64,000 nucleotides of DNA from CAWBAT01 sp963810905 (lineage in GTDB: Bacteria > Acidobacteriota > Terriglobia > Versatilivoradales > Versatilivoraceae). The stretch is from positions 1-64,000 of the forward strand of contig CAWEPG010000004.1 in the NCBI GenBank assembly GCA_963810905.1, read 5' to 3'. Under the pieces are notes generated by a model that was given only the letters and a program-made list of their open reading frames with translations, was not told the DNA's origin and made no database searches. The position numbers and the translations under genes are program-made. Shown in pieces: positions 8,829 to 17,221 of this stretch (positions are counted from its first letter, which is position 1; each line of letters starts with the position of its first letter).

Positions 8829-10208
8829 ATGAGCGACAAGCGGCAGAAGAACCAGCTAGTGTTGGCCTTCCTGGACGAGAGTAGGAGTGAAGCTCCGAGG
8901 GTATCCGGGGAAGGGACCGAATCGCTTGCGGGGAAGCGCGGGACAGAAAGCCCGGCCATTGACGAACAATTGATGGAGGAAGTCTGCGAGCGGGAAAACT
9001 GCAAGCAGGCATTGGCGCGAGTCAAGGCCAACAAAGGGACTGCTGGCATGGATGGGATGACCGTCCAGCAGTTGCCAGAGTACCTGAAGCAGCACTGGCC
9101 AGCAATCCGGGAACAGTTGTTGAGTGGAACCTATAAGCCGCAGCCGGTGAAGCGGGTGGAGATCCCCAAGCCGGACGGAGGGGTGCGAAAGCTTGGCATC
9201 CCGACGGTGCTGGATCGATTCATCCAACAGGCGGTCATGCAGGTGCTGCAACGCAGGTGGGACCGGACATTTTCTGAACATAGCTACGGGTTTCGTCCTG
9301 GGCGGTCGGCGCATCAGGCGGTGGAGCAGGCGCAGCAGTATATCGCCGAAGGCTATCGCTGGGTGGTAGATCTGGATTTGGAGAAGTTCTTCGACCGGGT
9401 AAACCATGACAGACTGATGGCAAAGATCACCGAAAGGGTCGGCGACAAGCGCATGCTGAAGTTGATCCGGACGTTCCTTAGGGCTGGAGTTCTGGAAGAT
9501 GGGTTGGTCAATCCGGTGGATGAGGGAACCCCGCAAGGAGGTCCTTTATCCCCATTGCTCAGCAACATTGTGCTCGACGAGTTGGACCGGGAGTTGGAGC
9601 GGCGCGGGCTCCGGTTTGCGCGGTATGCGGACGACAGTAATATTTACGTTCGCAGCAAGCGGGCCGGGGAACGGGTGATGGAGAGCCTGAAGCGCTTCCT
9701 CATAACGAAGCTCAAGCTCAAGGTGAACGAACTCAAGAGTGCGGTGGCGCGGCCATGGGAGAGGAAGTTTCTGGGATTCAGCTTTACGAGGGGGTTGACG
9801 CCGAAGAGGCGGATAGCGCCGAAAGCGGTAGACCGATTCAAGAAGCGGGTCCGGGAACAGACGAGCCGGACCGCAGGCGTGAGCATCGAACGAATGGCTG
9901 AGGAGTTGACCCGGTATCTGCGGGGTTGGCTTGGTTATTTCGGGAAGTGTCAGACGCCTTCGGTGTTGGAGGGTCTGGAGCAGTGGTTCCGGCGCAGGTT
10001 ACGATCTGCGATCTGGAAGCAGTGGAAGAGGGGTTCGACGAGGTTTGCCGAACTTCGCCAGCGGGGCGTGAACCACGACTTGGCCGCGAAAACGGCGGGG
10101 AGTGGACACGGGCCGTGGAGAATGGCGGACTCGCCCGGGCTTCATATCGCACTGCCCACTGCCTATTTCGATTCGCTTGGGATTCCTCGGTTGATTGATC
10201 GTTTGTGA
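8829..10208 (+). CDS. ltrA: Group II intron-encoded reverse transcriptase/maturase
   Basis: A 459-residue protein that promotes intron splicing and reverse transcription at the target site. Seen in order: the RT0/RT1 region (NKGTAGMDGM), RT2 with IPKPDGGVRKLGIPTVLDR, RT3 with HSYGFRPGRSAHQA, RT4 VVDLDLEKFFDRVNHD, RT5 with the catalytic YADD at residues 266-269 (Tyr-Ala-Asp-Asp intact), then a GIIM maturase domain with LRGWLGYF near residue 365. No C-terminal HNH nuclease follows. The start ATG at 8829 has only a weak ribosome binding site. The catalytic residues and open frame suggest a functional element. Confidence 0.95.
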   Translation: MSDKRQKNQLVLAFLDESRSEAPRVSGEGTESLAGKRGTESPAIDEQLMEEVCERENCKQALARVKANKGTAGMDGMTVQQLPEYLKQHWPAIREQLLSGTYKPQPVKRVEIPKPDGGVRKLGIPTVLDRFIQQAVMQVLQRRWDRTFSEHSYGFRPGRSAHQAVEQAQQYIAEGYRWVVDLDLEKFFDRVNHDRLMAKITERVGDKRMLKLIRTFLRAGVLEDGLVNPVDEGTPQGGPLSPLLSNIVLDELDRELERRGLRFARYADDSNIYVRSKRAGERVMESLKRFLITKLKLKVNELKSAVARPWERKFLGFSFTRGLTPKRRIAPKAVDRFKKRVREQTSRTAGVSIERMAEELTRYLRGWLGYFGKCQTPSVLEGLEQWFRRRLRSAIWKQWKRGSTRFAELRQRGVNHDLAAKTAGSGHGPWRMADSPGLHIALPTAYFDSLGIPRLIDRL

Positions 10209-10221
10209 CTTAACCCGCCGA

Positions 10222-10293
10222 ACCGCCGGATGCGGACCCGCATGTCCGGTGGTGTGGGAGGGGTAGAGCTGTGAGGCTCTCCCCTATCCCGAT
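10222..10293 (+). ncRNA. Group II intron domains V and VI (catalytic RNA)
   Basis: Domain V at 10222-10253 folds as ACCGCCGGA paired with TCCGGTGGT, a 2-base TG bulge, then TGCG/CGCA closed by a 4-base loop. The lower stem contains the CGC catalytic triad with a G-U wobble, as known for class IIC, rather than AGC. Domain VI follows as GGGA-GGGG-AGAGC paired with GCTCT-CCCC-TCCC and a bulged A at 10286, 7 bases from the proposed 3' end, fitting a lariat branch point. Confidence 0.85.
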
Positions 10294-10358
10294 GGTTGCT
10301 TGGGTCGTTTTGAAGCTGAAGCTCGGGGTTGGACCAAGATCCTGCGATCACTGGATCT

Positions 10359-11646
10359 TCAAATGGTGGTTCCGTCTGGAATGATCGCGTTTTGGGGAAT
10401 GACGACAATATTGTCCCGTACGCAGAAATTCTCTCCATCCGAATCCGCGCGTTTCTCAGCATTGCCAATGACGACGTTGTTTCCGATTCGCACGTTCGTA
10501 TCGATGATCGCATTGGTGATTGTGGCATGATCGCCGATGCCAATATTGGGAATGTGATGGTGCGTATTTTCCTGGATCTGTTCCAGCGTTTCATAAAAGT
10601 CCGCTCCCATGATGTAGGAATGATCAATTGTCGTTTCATAACCAATGCGGCTGCGGACGCCAATGACAGAGTTTCTAATGTCAGAGCCGTCAAGAAAGCT
10701 GCCTTCTGAAATGACACTTTGCTGCAAATGACAGTCATGCATTTTCGAACCCGGTAAGAACCGGGCCTGCGTATAAATAGGGTGGGATTCCTGGTAAAAG
10801 TTGAATTGAGGCAAGGTTTCAGTCAGATCCAGATTGGCTTCATAAAACGAGCGAATATGTCCCGATGTCGGCCCAATAGCCCGAGAACGGATAACTCATG
10901 ACTCGGTACTGGCTGATTGCATCCGGAATAATGTTTGCTCCAAAATCGTGCTTACAGGTTGCACCGAGGATTTTTATCAAAAGCTCCTTCCTGAAAACAT
11001 AAATCCCCATGGAAGCCAGGTAGGGTTTATCTTCGCGGAATCGACCGACTGCGAATGGCACGGTGATTTTGCTTTCCAGTTGATCCAGATATTCGATCGG
11101 CGGCTTTTCGTGGAAAAGAACAATCTGGCTCATTTCATTTACTTTCATGATTCCGAAGCGTGAAGCTTGCGCGGCACAGACCGGGATGGTTGAAACGGTG
11201 ATGTCCGCCTTACTCTCCACATGAAAATCCAAGATTTCGCGATAATCCATCTGGTAAAGCTGGTCTCCAGACAAAATCAATACATGCGAGACAGCAATCT
11301 CTTCGAGATGTTGAATACTCTGTCGCACGGAGTCTGCATTCCCTTGAAACCAGTCTGGATTTTCGAGGGTTTGCTCGGCAGCCAGGACGTTGATAAACCC
11401 TTGGGAGAACTGGTCAAAGCGGTACGTCCGGGCAATATGTTGGTTGAGAGAAGCGGAATTGAATTGGGTCATCACAAATACTTTGCGAATGTCGGAATTG
11501 ATGCAGTTGCTGAGAGGGATATCCACAATGCAATACTTGCCAGCCATGGGTACGGCCGGTTTGGAGCGATATTTGGTTAAGGGAAACAAGCGCTCCCCTC
11601 TCCCGCCACCCAAGATAATCCCTAGCACATTACTGGAATTGACACC
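10359..11646 (-). CDS. glgC: Glucose-1-phosphate adenylyltransferase, one +1 frameshift
   Basis: Makes ADP-glucose from ATP and glucose-1-phosphate, the committed step of glycogen synthesis. The nucleotidyltransferase domain shows the signature GIILGGGRGERLFPLT, the substrate-binding IVDIPLSNCINS, and HVLILSGDQLYQMDYRE. The C-terminal left-handed beta-helix includes DCHLQQSVISEGS and IGDHATITNAIIDTNVRIG. The frame breaks at GYWADIGT by one extra base near 10857; skipping it gives the expected RSFYEANLDLTETLPQF and a protein of 428 residues, normal for the family. The start is taken at 11646, where GAGG lies 6 bases upstream; an ATG at 11667 is less well supported. Without correction, the allosteric helix domain would be lost. 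Confidence 0.93.
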
Positions 11647-11901
11647 CATGAAGTTCCTCACTGCCATTCAAGTTCTGTCTCTTAGTCCCTTGATATGATG
11701 AAATGCTAAGGCTTCCCCAAGCGGGCTGAAAAAAACGCTCAGAGGAAGTGGAAAAATTCTAACTTCTTGCAGCGTGGAGCAAGATTGATCTGAGGTCAAA
11801 TCCAGGACCGTTTGAATGGGGGAAGAATTTGTTCTTGAGGTGAATTCTTCTTGGGATGCTTTCCCTGCGGTGCCCGCTTGCGGCATGAAGAGGGCAGAGA
11901 G

Positions 11902-12228
11902 CTAGGCGTCGAGAAAAACAATTTCAGAAATTTTCTTCCACGGAATAAATTGCCTGCACTTCTTAACAGCCGGGTTTCTATTCACAATCAGAAAGTCCGC
12001 ACTGGAAATATCCAAAGTGTCGCTCGATCGACCCACGGCCGGTTCCATTTTGGATAGCTGGCGAGGAGGGACCAAATATTTGATGCCGAAGTGAATCTCG
12101 ACAGCGCTATTCTTCTTTTCGTTCAATACATAAATCGATGCATTTCCATCAAGCTTGAGTAGCAGCATTTTTTCTTTGATGATTCTTTCCCATGTTGCCT
12201 TTTCCAGCCCGTCATTTTTTTCGCTCAT
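11902..12228 (-). CDS. Uncharacterised 108-residue protein
   Basis: Not recognised. A soluble, Lys/Glu-rich protein with the readable segments EKMLLLKLDGNASIYVLNEK, HFGIKYLVPPRQLSKMEP and FIPWKKISEIVFLDA. The alternating hydrophobic pattern suggests a small beta-rich fold of the PilZ or adaptor type, but no family motif confirms it. A GAGATGAGA-like site precedes the ATG. It is on the same strand as the small genes that follow, with about 200 bases between. Confidence 0.6.
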   Translation of the reverse strand: MSEKNDGLEKATWERIIKEKMLLLKLDGNASIYVLNEKKNSAVEIHFGIKYLVPPRQLSKMEPAVGRSSDTLDISSADFLIVNRNPAVKKCRQFIPWKKISEIVFLDA

Positions 12229-12425
12229 GATCTCATCTCTTTCTCAACTCTCAGTAATCTTCCCGATGTTTGTCCGGGCTCTTGACTTCTTGTAGATACC
12301 TTCATCCGACTCATCCAACAGGCCGCCAAAAGTCATCTTGCCTCCATAGGGAATAAGACTTCTTCGATTTAAGTCACTCGTTGGTGCAATAGGACCTGTC
12401 CTAATGATCCAGCCAAGCAGCTTGA

Positions 12426-12596
12426 CTAGAAACGCAAAGAGGCTTTCTTCTCTTTGCTGGGCGCCGTTTGGATTGGCTCTATTCTTTTAGTTTCCAAGCT
12501 CAACACTTTTTGAGATTCTCGATCCCGCTCGCGCTGAGAAGCCCTTTTCTTCCGTTCTCGATTAAACCTGGCTTTATCGCCATTTTTTTGCGACAC
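12426..12596 (-). CDS. Small, highly basic protein (56 residues)
   Basis: Not recognised. A GTG at 12596 is preceded by AAGGGAGG at about 5 bases, a much better start than ATG codons further upstream (12644 and 12617). The protein is almost entirely charged, with a basic central stretch KARFNRERKKRASQRERDRE that should form a helix, and ends in KKASLRF. The composition suggests nucleic-acid binding, but this is a guess from charge alone. Confidence 0.5.
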   Translation of the reverse strand: MSQKNGDKARFNRERKKRASQRERDRESQKVLSLETKRIEPIQTAPSKEKKASLRF

Positions 12597-12659
12597 AGTT
12601 CCCTCCCTTGTAATCATCTTTGTGAAAGATGAGGCAACCGCCAAGTCGGCTTTGTCCCG

Positions 12660-13082
12660 TTATGCCGCAGCGGGGGCCGGGTAGCTTGCAGCGCCTCGAA
12701 CCGTTCCCATCCAGGCGGCCGCTTCTGAGCGTTCCGCTTCGGTGGGCGGATAAATCAGTACCAGACCATCATGGCAGGCATCGGCAGACCGGAGATACTG
12801 ATCCTGGTTTTTCATAATGAAGCCAAGGGCCTCGGCCAACTGCTCAGAGTAGTGTCGGTCCCTGAATCGTATCCCACTGGGATGAGCTGAAGATGTGCAT
12901 GTCCAGTAGTCGCAGATCAGATTTTGATAACCGCCCTCTCGAACCGACCACACGCTTGCGTAATCCAGGAAGGCTCCTGGTTCGCAGTTGTATTCAACAC
13001 GCATCAAGCCCCCCATGTTCGTTTTCTCCAGCTCTTCCCAAGCGAGTACCACTGCAAATTGAAAGGCTGTATCTAATTTCAT
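12660..13082 (-). CDS. Uncharacterised 140-residue protein
   Basis: Not recognised. The start is secure: GGAAGGAGG lies a few bases before ATG at 13082. The predicted protein is soluble, with the readable segments FAVVLAWEELEKTNMGGLMR, DYASVWSVREGGYQNLICDYW and LAEALGFIMKNQDQYLR, and an Ala/Pro-rich tail. Three cysteines lie in the first two-thirds. It lies 23 bases downstream of the sorting-protein-like gene on the same strand, so the two are probably co-transcribed. Confidence 0.65.
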   Translation of the reverse strand: MKLDTAFQFAVVLAWEELEKTNMGGLMRVEYNCEPGAFLDYASVWSVREGGYQNLICDYWTCTSSAHPSGIRFRDRHYSEQLAEALGFIMKNQDQYLRSADACHDGLVLIYPPTEAERSEAAAWMGTVRGAASYPAPAAA

Positions 13083-13105
13083 GTGGAACCTCCTTCCCTA
13101 ACCAA

Positions 13106-13966
13106 TCATTGCGCTGCGCCAAAAGCAACCGCCATCCAGAGGCTTTGCGCTGGATCTGCTTCAAGAGCTTGTTTCGGGCGCGCGGCAACAACGACTTCGT
13201 TGATATGGTATTTCACGTCGTGTGAAACCATTGTGTATTGGCCGAGGATCCGCACAGTAGCCGTGGCTTCCAAAGCTGTCTGCAGCCACATTCCACTGAC
13301 GTCTTCGTAGCGAAGCGCAATACGCACGTCCCGCAGCCACCACGAGAGGGTTTTCGCCGGCTCACCCTCGGTCCGGCGAATCAGGTAGGTCTTAGCATCC
13401 ACCCAAATGTTCCCGCGCAGCAGATGCCTGTCTTTGCGCCTGGGAGCCAATTCGAGCACGTAGCAGCGTTGGCCACTGGCTTCTTCTTCACGCAAGAACC
13501 GGAAATTATAGTTGTCCGGTGAGATATCGGTTGAGCTGAAGTCCTTTGCAATTTCCGCTTCGCTTGCCAGCATTCGGCGAACAATCAATTCTCCCAATCC
13601 CATGCCGCTCGTTTGCTGGATGGAGTACTCTTTGGAGTTCGGGGGAATAAATCTGACATCGGCCACGACCTGGGCCCGAGTTTTGTCTTTCTCGGTGTCC
13701 GACAACTTGTAGTCACGCGTGACGACGTAAGAACGAAAGCGAGATTGGTTTTCATTCCGAGCCTGGGCCATACGGGCGATGATGGTTTCCAAGGCTGGAA
13801 TTGGACTAGAAGTCTGCGCCGATGCGTATTCCACTGCCGTGGTGAGAGAGAGAAAAAGCATCCCCCAAACCTGGATAGCCAGGCGCGAAAAACTCCACCT
13901 CACTTCCTGGATTTTGGGATTCAATCCACGCCTTTCAGAGATTGGGAAGTTGAATTTCTCTTCCAT
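13106..13966 (-). CDS. Exported protein of the LolA/RseB (outer-membrane lipoprotein-sorting) fold
   Basis: A 286-residue protein. The start ATG at 13966 has GGAG 6 bases upstream; an upstream in-frame ATG at 14005 does not. A hydrophobic segment (WGMLFLSLTTAVEYASAQ) ends in a signal-peptidase-like ASAQ about 50 residues in, so the protein is probably periplasmic. The body resembles LolA/RseB-type domains: an N-terminal helix LETIIARMAQARNEN, then strands around RFRSYVVTRDYKLSD, YVLELAPRRKD, IWVDAKTYLIRRTEG and MVSHDVKYHINEV. That fold binds acyl chains or lipoproteins. The specific ligand cannot be read from sequence. Confidence 0.65.
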   Translation of the reverse strand: MEEKFNFPISERRGLNPKIQEVRWSFSRLAIQVWGMLFLSLTTAVEYASAQTSSPIPALETIIARMAQARNENQSRFRSYVVTRDYKLSDTEKDKTRAQVVADVRFIPPNSKEYSIQQTSGMGLGELIVRRMLASEAEIAKDFSSTDISPDNYNFRFLREEEASGQRCYVLELAPRRKDRHLLRGNIWVDAKTYLIRRTEGEPAKTLSWWLRDVRIALRYEDVSGMWLQTALEATATVRILGQYTMVSHDVKYHINEVVVAARPKQALEADPAQSLWMAVAFGAAQ

Positions 13967-14017
13967 TAGCTTCTCCGCTCTAAGTGTGCTGGCTCTCGGG
14001 GCCACCGCATTGCCGGC

Positions 14018-14365
14018 TTACAGAGACTCGCTTCCGGGTACTCGGTTCGTTATCGATGGCATCGAGAGAATCGGTTGCCTCTTTAACGCCCACAAGGAGA
14101 TCATGAAGGTCATCAGGCAAACCCAATCCAACCAGAGAAGTGTCTTACGAGACAGTACCAGAGGCACGACGGGATTGAAAAGTACGGCAATAGTTAGGAA
14201 TCCGGTTGCCCACATGTACTTGCCAACGCGAACCGCCTGCGTGAGGACTAAAAGGGCAGAGACACAAACAAGCAATTCCAACAATACTTGGTAGGGCGTG
14301 GCAAGGCGTAACCCCGCCAGAAGCAACACCGCGCTGGAGACCCACTTCATGATATTCGTCAGCAT
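14018..14365 (-). CDS. Small integral membrane protein (four hydrophobic segments)
   Basis: About 115 residues with hydrophobic segments at roughly residues 5-25, 28-45, 50-70 and 75-92. It resembles the small membrane-protein family that carries FNPVVPLVLSR followed by W..LD (similar to DUF6804-type proteins); the match is by memory and only moderate. Two adjacent ATG codons (14368 and 14365) follow AAGAGG; the second has the better spacing. Function unknown. It lies on the same strand between the monooxygenase-fold gene and the LolA-like gene. Confidence 0.6.
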   Translation of the reverse strand: MLTNIMKWVSSAVLLLAGLRLATPYQVLLELLVCVSALLVLTQAVRVGKYMWATGFLTIAVLFNPVVPLVLSRKTLLWLDWVCLMTFMISLWALKRQPILSMPSITNRVPGSESL

Positions 14366-14471
14366 CATTAACCTCTTTTTCTTCTCTATTTACATCCCTC
14401 ATGGATGTTGCAGGACATGGTAGAGGGCCGGTATGGCCGTTACCCACCAAACGTAAAGGAACCAATCCGGT

Positions 14472-14792
14472 TCAAACTCCGACGCGAGCAGCTATCTTGT
14501 GGAAGGTCGAGTTCGAGACTTCATAAGTTTGAACCCGAGGTGTCCCCTCAATCACGTTCGCCAGGACTTTCAACACATCTTTATAAAGACCGCGGTTGTA
14601 GATATCCGCCTGGTCTTTTTCATCCCACAAGCTGATTCCCACCGCCTCCGCTCCACCTGGGACAATAAAGGTAATCTCATCTTGGAAGCCGTTCTGTTTA
14701 CGAAGCATGGGTAGAACTTGTTTCTCGATAGTGTGGGTAAATTCCGCAACGCTATTGGGTTTCAGACTCAGGTTAACTGTCCGAGCAAACAT
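14472..14792 (-). CDS. Antibiotic-biosynthesis-monooxygenase (ABM) fold protein
   Basis: A 106-residue dimeric alpha/beta-barrel type protein. The pattern ARTVNLSLKPNSVAEF at the start, then LPMLRKQNGFQDEITF, GISLWDEKDQADIYNRG and a final strand PRVQTYEVSNST, matches the ABM/YgiN-like family. These proteins act as small oxygenases on quinol-like substrates or as ligand binders. AAGGAGG lies 5 bases before the ATG. It is transcribed away from the XRE regulator at 14969 across an intergenic region rich in inverted repeats, so it is a likely target of that regulator. Confidence 0.75.
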   Translation of the reverse strand: MFARTVNLSLKPNSVAEFTHTIEKQVLPMLRKQNGFQDEITFIVPGGAEAVGISLWDEKDQADIYNRGLYKDVLKVLANVIEGTPRVQTYEVSNSTFHKIAARVGV

Positions 14793-14801
14793 GGCAACCT
14801 C

Positions 14802-14926
14802 CTTAGGTTATTGTCTAAGAGGTATGATTTCAGATAACCTGACTTAGTTCAGATAATCTGGAGAGTGAATAGATGGTCTCACCTAATTAACTATTAGAGG
14901 TTAATTTGCTTTACGTGTCAAGTAAA
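14802..14926. promoter_or_regulatory. Operator-like intergenic region between the ABM gene and the XRE regulator
   Basis: Several inverted repeats are packed into 125 bp: CTTAG/CTAAG (14802-14819), TTCAGATAACCTG (14829-14841) and TTCAGATAATCTG (14848-14860) as a 19-bp-spaced direct repeat whose second copy contains the palindrome CAGATAATCTG, CTAAT/ATTAG (14883-14897), and TTTAC/GTAAA (14910-14926). The first repeat overlaps the ribosome binding site of the ABM gene. The arrangement suits binding by a helix-turn-helix protein, probably the neighbouring regulator. Confidence 0.5.
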
Positions 14927-14968
14927 ATATGGGAGTATGAGCAACAGGTTAAACGACGGAGGAGCCAC

Positions 14969-15826
14969 GTGGATGTTTCTTTAGTCATCAAGCATCGGCT
15001 GGAAGAATTGGGTCTGGAACAGCGAGATCTCGCGAACGCCGCCCAAGTGACCGAGTCCTATGTTTCACAGTTGTTAACTCGGAGAAAAGCCCCCCCCGCG
15101 CCGAATCGAACGGATATTTACGCCAAAATGGAAGAATGCTTGAAGCTTTCGAGCGGGGAACTGGCGAATCTGGCCACCTTGCAGAGGCAGGAAGAGCTAA
15201 AAAGAAAATTGGCAGACCCGGCCATCCCCTTATTTAAGGAAGTTCGAGAGTTGGTCCTGCGCAAATGCAAACCGGATAAAGAACAACAGATCCGCAAGAT
15301 TTTTGAGCGTCAGCCGTTCGGCGAACTCGAACGTTTAATTACTCAAAAACTTTTGGACGTGGTCAAGAGAGTAGCCAGGGAAGAGTTAGAAAGTGAGAAC
15401 TGGCTTCACTTGGTGGGCAGGCTCAGCAACCGGAGCTACGAAGAAATGAGAGTCGCCATTCTCGAGTTCCTGGACACGGATATCTTCAACGTGTCGCTTG
15501 AAAACTGTGTGACCTTCTTGGATCCTCTCATCGAATTTTGGGATATCGATCTCAAGAGTTTTGCTGTGGAGATTGTTTTAAACCGGAGAGTGGCGCCGGG
15601 GCACCCTAAGAAATTTGAGTTTGTCGAAAAGGAACCTCAACCCGCCTTCGACCCAGAGCCAGGTCTCGCGAAATTCCTTCAGGATGCATCCCTCAGCGGC
15701 GATGCGACTGAAGAGGAAATCGTCTTTCTCAAAAGCCTGAGGTTCAAGGAGAGGCGCCCGACCCCGCTTTATTACTACCGGGAGTTGCAAAGCCTCAGAG
15801 ACCCCCTCCATTTTCGTATCTCGTAG
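14969..15826 (+). CDS. XRE-type helix-turn-helix regulator with a large C-terminal region
   Basis: A 285-residue protein. The helix-turn-helix is at residues 4-50 (IKHRLEELGLEQRDLANAA, then VTESYVSQLLTRRKAPP), close to the Cro/C1 consensus. The remaining 220 residues are mostly helical and match no domain I recognise; they include an acidic, aromatic stretch (VTFLDPLIEFWDIDLKSFAV) and end RELQSLRDPLHFRIS. The start is GTG at 14969, with GGAGG 6 bases upstream; a TTG at 14906 has no such site and would run through the repeats. It is probably autoregulatory and controls the divergent ABM gene. Confidence 0.8.
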   Translation: MDVSLVIKHRLEELGLEQRDLANAAQVTESYVSQLLTRRKAPPAPNRTDIYAKMEECLKLSSGELANLATLQRQEELKRKLADPAIPLFKEVRELVLRKCKPDKEQQIRKIFERQPFGELERLITQKLLDVVKRVAREELESENWLHLVGRLSNRSYEEMRVAILEFLDTDIFNVSLENCVTFLDPLIEFWDIDLKSFAVEIVLNRRVAPGHPKKFEFVEKEPQPAFDPEPGLAKFLQDASLSGDATEEEIVFLKSLRFKERRPTPLYYYRELQSLRDPLHFRIS

Positions 15827-16238
15827 TTGATGAGGAAGAGCGGCAGGAGTGCTGTTCAGCCTCGTTATCGCAAATACACTGGCGCTCTTCAGCCGATGCT
15901 CTATCGAGAGCCGACGCCGTTAGTCCTCATTTCTCACTACGAATTGGATTTCCTGGTAGAGCAGGCTTCCAGCCTGCATCTTCGCCGGATTTGACCCGAT
16001 CCGGGACGGGCAGCGGGAACGGACAGAGCCGGCAAGATGCCGGCTTTCCCAGGGGCTGCCAGCTATTCCGATCCGACGGTGAGAAAAGCGGGTTAGACGC
16101 ATGGAGAAGATGCTCATCCGTAAACAGTATCAGGAACGATGGGTAAAGAAACAGCGGGCGTTGTGGATAGCACCGCGTGCGAATGATGAGGACCACAGTC
16201 ATGGATGGCAAGCGCGGGGCCGCAGTGGCCGTCAACCG
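15827..16238. other. Intergenic region holding a MITE-like repeat copy
   Basis: This lies between the convergent XRE regulator and the barrel-protein gene. Its main content is the dispersed element at 15928-16089. Short open frames here are translations of that repeat and are not called. Confidence 0.6.
15928..16089. repeat. MITE-like dispersed repeat, copy A
   Basis: About 162 bp. It starts TCATTTCTCAC and ends GGTGAGAAAAGC (near-inverted termini) and contains the internal palindromes GCAGGCTTCCAGCCTGC and GCCGGCAAGATGCCGGC. It is the most diverged of three copies; the other two are at 51157 and 52346. There is no coding capacity. Confidence 0.8.
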
Positions 16239-16718
16239 CTAATATTCCCCTACAATCTCAAACGTCGACGTCCCATCGGGATTCCACTTGCCCTTGTATG
16301 TGCCTTTGCCGGTGAGTCCCTTCATTTTTCCGGTGCCGCCCGTGAAACTCCATGTCCCATGGGTAGCGACTGGCGCCTTGTCCTTTATTGTTGTGGTCCC
16401 TTGGAACGAGACGAACGCTTTGTCGCCGTTCGCTAAATTGCCCACTCCAGTGCCTCGCTCGCGGGAACTATTGGCATGGATGTCTGATACTATCGTGTCA
16501 TCTTCGTCTTTTAGCTGAACGCCTCGGATCTCCCCACTCGTCCAGGTGCACTTGTCCTTGGAGAGGGACATCATATGGTCAGGCCGATCCCCAACCGGCA
16601 CCCCGTATTCCGGGTCTGGCTTGGCGCACTGCGTCGTCCCGGAGAACTTTGTTTGGGCAGACGCTGCTGTCGCCATAATCAGCAACAAACCACCCATGAG
16701 AATGAATTTGATCCGCAT
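16239..16718 (-). CDS. Exported glycine-rich beta-barrel-like protein (159 residues)
   Basis: The start ATG at 16718 has AAGGAGG at ideal distance. A signal peptide (MRIKFILMGGLLLIMATAASA) precedes the mature protein. The C-terminal half has the pattern WSFTGGTGKMKGLTGKGTYK, typical of small exported proteins with an allene-oxide-cyclase/DUF-type barrel, and ends in TSTFEIVGEY. The mature N-terminus has two cysteines (CAKPDPEYG and KCTW). The protein at 39236-39673 shares the same C-terminal motif but lacks a signal peptide. Function unknown; a ligand-binding barrel is the best guess. Confidence 0.75.
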   Translation of the reverse strand: MRIKFILMGGLLLIMATAASAQTKFSGTTQCAKPDPEYGVPVGDRPDHMMSLSKDKCTWTSGEIRGVQLKDEDDTIVSDIHANSSRERGTGVGNLANGDKAFVSFQGTTTIKDKAPVATHGTWSFTGGTGKMKGLTGKGTYKGKWNPDGTSTFEIVGEY

Positions 16719-17221
16719 ACATTGCCTCCTTAGTTTGCCGTACTCAGTCCGTTGGCGGTCTGGTGAGTATTTTCCGACTGGGTGCATTTTACTATTCAGC
16801 ACCAAACAGGATCGAAGAAATTGCCCCTTCCCGGAGCTAGTTGCCTCTCGCGGTTGGGCGAAAAAGTTATGGTCGAGTTCCAGATTATTCATACGATAAA
16901 TTTAATGTTTGAACAAGCTTAATTTGTAACGTGTCGTACGCAATAAAAAATTGATAGTGAAATCGGGGGATCTGTGCCAACTCTCGGTACCGGGAAGGCT
17001 GAGAATGTCGATCAATCTGATTCATCGATTCCTCTTACGCCCACTCCGGGAGATAGCTCATGTCCTCATAGAAGATGACCTCCGTCTCTCTCCTTTGCCC
17101 TCCATCCTAAGGGAGCGAACTTCCTAAAGGTTCATTCGACCCTTAGGCCTGTACCGCTCGCTTTAAAGCATTCATATCCGCAAATGAATTCTGTTCTTGG
17201 AACTGTTGGGGCGGGGAATGG
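16719..17221. other. Intergenic region with a 42-bp repeat
   Basis: No gene was seen in these 503 bases between two minus-strand genes. It contains the first copy of a 42-bp repeat (16991-17032). Promoter elements for the barrel protein should lie at its left end but none is clear. Confidence 0.5.
16991..17032. repeat. 42-bp dispersed repeat, copy 1
   Basis: Starts CGGGAAGGCTGAGAATGTCG and ends ATTCATCGATTCC. It is identical to 44054-44095 except for one base (gAgaatg versus gCgaatg). Read on the minus strand it would encode MNQIDRHSQPSR, which suggests the remnant of a common mobile or coding element. Confidence 0.75.

Larger units (their letters stand above)
8404..10293 (+). mobile_element. 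Group II intron, class IIC, with its maturase
   Basis: A retrotransposable ribozyme of about 1.89 kb. The 5' end matches the GUGYG consensus (GTGTG at 8404-8408). An open reading frame for a maturase lies inside, and the 3' end carries domains V and VI and closes with ...CCCGAT at about 10293. It sits immediately downstream of a Rho-independent terminator, the hallmark target of group IIC introns, and the maturase has no HNH endonuclease, also typical for that class. Boundaries are estimates from consensus ends. It lies between the convergent hsp20 and glgC genes and interrupts neither. Confidence 0.88.

Noticed and set aside
8856..9536. 226-codon minus-strand frame inside the intron maturase
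   Set aside because: Antisense shadow of the reverse transcriptase gene.
11668..11886. 72-codon minus-strand frame upstream of glgC
   Set aside because: No ribosome binding site and no recognisable pattern; it lies in the gap between two minus-strand genes.
14938..14984. Possible 15-codon leader peptide overlapping the XRE start
   Set aside because: No supporting ribosome binding site separate from that of the regulator; may be chance.
15920..16235. Two minus-strand frames of 65 and 102 codons
   Set aside because: They are translations of the MITE-like repeat; the same peptides recur in the other two copies.
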